From Sternotherus odoratus (lineage: Eukaryota > Chordata > Testudines > Kinosternidae), in contig JAVMKO010000003.1 of assembly GCA_032164245.1 (NCBI GenBank), positions 61,884,390-61,948,389 of the forward strand: 64,000 nt of DNA. Reading direction: 5' to 3'. Shown piece after piece: positions 61,532 through 64,000 of this stretch (the stretch's first letter is position 1; each line of letters opens with the position of its first letter). Both the position numbers and the translations under genes were made by a program. Below the pieces are notes generated by a model. The model saw nothing but the letters and a program-made list of their open reading frames with translations. It had not been told where the DNA came from and did not search any database.

Positions 61532-64000
61532 AAGCAGCTCTTAAAACATTGCATTTGTCCATCACCTCAAGTGTGTTGTTTTAGGAGACTGAAGAAGCTT
61601 CAAGATAAAACTGCCAGAATTATTCCAAGGGCTGACAGGCTTGCTAACAACAAACTGCTTTTCAGATCGCTATAGAAGACTCCTCTACACCTTTGATATG
61701 AACTACATATGCCATCAGTCCTGTTTGACTGAAATAACTGCAAATTTTTAGTGACCAAGGTCAGACGATTACAGATAGAGATTCAGCTGTTCTCACCCAG
61801 CAAATATGTTCCAGCATTGGTAATTTATTTACTGCAATAAAAGCAATACTGAGTACAAATCCCATCACTACAAAAAGACCCCGGATGTGGGCTTCTCTCA
61901 GACTAGGCACTGTCAAACGTTCTTTACACAAGCTAATTTGTGAGGAAATACTAATGAATGCTTTTATAGATTTTTAGCTGTACAATGTTTTTTTGGATGG
62001 CTTTAGCAACATGTCTGATGGGATGGAGCTGATCGGAAGAAACTATGTAGAAAATCTTGTCTTGGTGGTATTAGATTTGTTTTGATGGGGATTAAGTATG
62101 GACATAATTAGTGTGATGCTTATTCTAGCCAGGTACAGAGTGGATAACCTGTCAGTGGAACTTCAGTTGCCTTTTCCAAGCACTGTGAAGATAAAAGCAT
62201 AATGTTTATTCCTAAAGACACTGGGCAGCAGGTTGGAAAATAAAGGTTACTGGTTTCATTGTTTTTTGTTTGTTTGTTTATTTTAAATTGTGTGCTAAGG
62301 CAGCTATGAGAAACCGTAAGTTTGAATCCCAGCACTCCTGATCAGTCAGTTTCAAATCTCAGCACGAGCTAAGTCTTTCCAGCATAGTGTGTAATAAACT
62401 TTATCATGAAATGTTGCAAGAACAGTTTCTATGCCAATATTGCAGCTGTGTGAGTGTTGCTATAGTTAAACATATGTTGTTGCGATAAAGTCTTAGTCTG
62501 TCAGTTGTAAATAAACTTTTCTTTGTCAGGATTTGTGGACTAAATTCTCACCTTCATCTTTCAAGAGTAACACAGATATTGATGACGCTATTGTCTCACT
62601 GTTTGTAGAAGGTGAGACTGTGTTCAGATATAATGGAGGCCAAGTATTCCCATGCAGAGTCCTAAATTCTAATTTGCATTTGATAACAGGCAGAATGAGC
62701 AGAAGTGAAGAATTCATTTGCCTTTCTAAAGGAATTTGAGTATGAGGTATTTCTTTAAAATCAGATGAAATTGTATTTGTCTAATGTCTTGCATCTATTA
62801 ATAAAACCTATGGCAGTGTAAAATGCATCACCCTTAACTTGTCTTCTTTCATGCTGTTGTACAGGAAGAATTGTGCAGCTGGTGATAATCCAGCAATAAT
62901 TATCTGATATGCAGGAGAAGATTTTTTTCTGAAATTTCATTAATGATTTTCATGCTACAAAATTTTTACTCATTTCCAGGTCAAAACTGGCTAGTGAAAT
63001 GTTGTCAAGGAAAACATTACAGTAATTCCACATTAACTATTAATTCATTAGGTTTACCTCTAACTACTTTTAAAATATTAAATTTGCATTATCTTTGGTT
63101 TCCTGAAACAAAAAGCCAGCATAGTTGGCAGCAGAGTAAAATTTATTTTTCCCAGCACTTCATTTTTCATTCTCTGTAACTCCATTCTTGGCAGGAACAC
63201 CTACCTTTCCTACCTTTCTTCATTTGTGCTCTATGGACCATGAAAACTGCCGTTACAAAGAGAGAGAGTGTCGTATGCACTGGTTTTATCGGTTTTGTGC
63301 TGATACAACAAAAACTAAATCGGCTGGTTCACTTAAGGGTTTACAGGCCTCAGCAATTCTGATTTTTTAAAAATTGGAGGTCATGGAATCGAGGAGACCA
63401 GTCCGATAATATGTAAGGGTGTCTTTCATCCTTTGTACTTTTTCTTTGAGGCCTGAAGAAAATCTAGAGTGTGTTTTAGGTGGCATGAAAATCAGGTGCA
63501 AGGCTAAAATGCAGTGTTACTTAAAAGTTTTAATTAACTCCTGATAATCTTCTCTATCTAGAGTACCTACCGAGGGCCCAAAGTTCATTTATAATGACAT
63601 ACTTGATCTGCTTTAGTGATAAACTGTAATTAAGCTAATTTTGTTCTAGTAGATTATCTTCTATTAGTAGAAGAGTATATGCTATTTAGTGTATAAAATA
63701 TCAGAGATTACCCAATATACTTACAAAAAGTACTGCAGCCAGTATTCTACTGTAGTGGTTCAAAATTGCATCATACACGTGTGCATTCCGTGTTTAGAAT
63801 GGTTACCAGCTTGAATTTTGCACTGAAAGATGGAATTCAAGCAATATGCTATGCATGGGGAAAAGACCCAGTATATCCTCTCCAGAATTATAGCACTTAC
63901 TTTTGGAGTATAGAATTATTTATCTGAGATTTTACAAGTAAACTACTTTAATACTTTAATTTACTTTAGGTATTAAAAGTGTTTTCCTTAAGAAATTAAG
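61532..64000. other. Unique-looking AT-rich intron to the window end
   Basis: No repeat or exon recognised. The two overlapping ORFs at 62526-62739 and the ORF at 63188-63370 have no known domain and no convincing splice context. Confidence 0.5.

Noticed and set aside
62526..62739. Overlapping open frames near the window end, considered as the next GRIK2 exon
   Set aside because: The peptide does not contain KSKISTY or MWAFMSS and matches nothing in glutamate receptors.

Overview
This window is vertebrate nuclear DNA. It is AT-rich, intron-dominated and full of old and young transposable elements, with no operons, no long ORFs and no prokaryotic signals. One protein-coding exon is certain: bases 1733-1950 on the + strand, a 218-bp internal exon of the kainate-type glutamate receptor gene GRIK2 (GluK2/GluR6). 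It encodes the start of the M3 membrane segment, the SYTANLAAF gating motif and the first part of the S2 ligand-binding lobe. Everything else reads as the 3' part of the intron before it (1-1732) and more than 62 kb of the intron after it (1951-64000). The following GRIK2 exon is not in the window.

The repeat content points to a sauropsid, most likely a turtle. I see several CR1/L3-type LINE fragments (mostly antisense), CORE/MIR-like SINEs, two copies of a SINE with a 5S-rRNA-derived segment, long-inverted-repeat hAT elements, hAT-Charlie-like elements, Harbinger-like MITEs with TAA target duplications, Tigger-like elements with GC-rich minisatellite cores, and two probable solo LTRs. The turtle assignment rests on remembered repeat families, not on a search.

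Layout. 1-6.2 kb: exon, hairpin repeat, CR1 3' end, (TG)n(AG)n tract, two SINEs, a MITE. 7-16 kb: a short TIR repeat family, a 147-bp duplicated segment, a Tigger-like element, a SINE. 16.2-19 kb: a Tigger-like element with a GC-rich core, then an hAT fold-back element with a second hAT inserted into it. 22.4-33.6 kb: CR1/L3 fragments, an antisense solo LTR and another retroelement fragment. 34.3-35.3 kb: a Harbinger-like MITE split by two other DNA transposons. 37-44 kb: MITEs and the two 5S-related SINE copies, one of them inside another repeat. 49.4-50.6 kb: an hAT-like element carrying a probable solo LTR. 52.9-59.9 kb: CR1 ends, a Tigger-like minisatellite element, MITEs and a turtle-type repeat. 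60-64 kb: mostly unique AT-rich intron.

I found no new multi-gene system. The most interesting material is the 5S-related SINE pair, the nested transposons whose pre-insertion sites can be reconstructed, the minisatellite-bearing Tigger-like elements, and the intron just upstream of the exon. In mammals that intron carries the distal element needed for Q/R-site RNA editing of the preceding exon.
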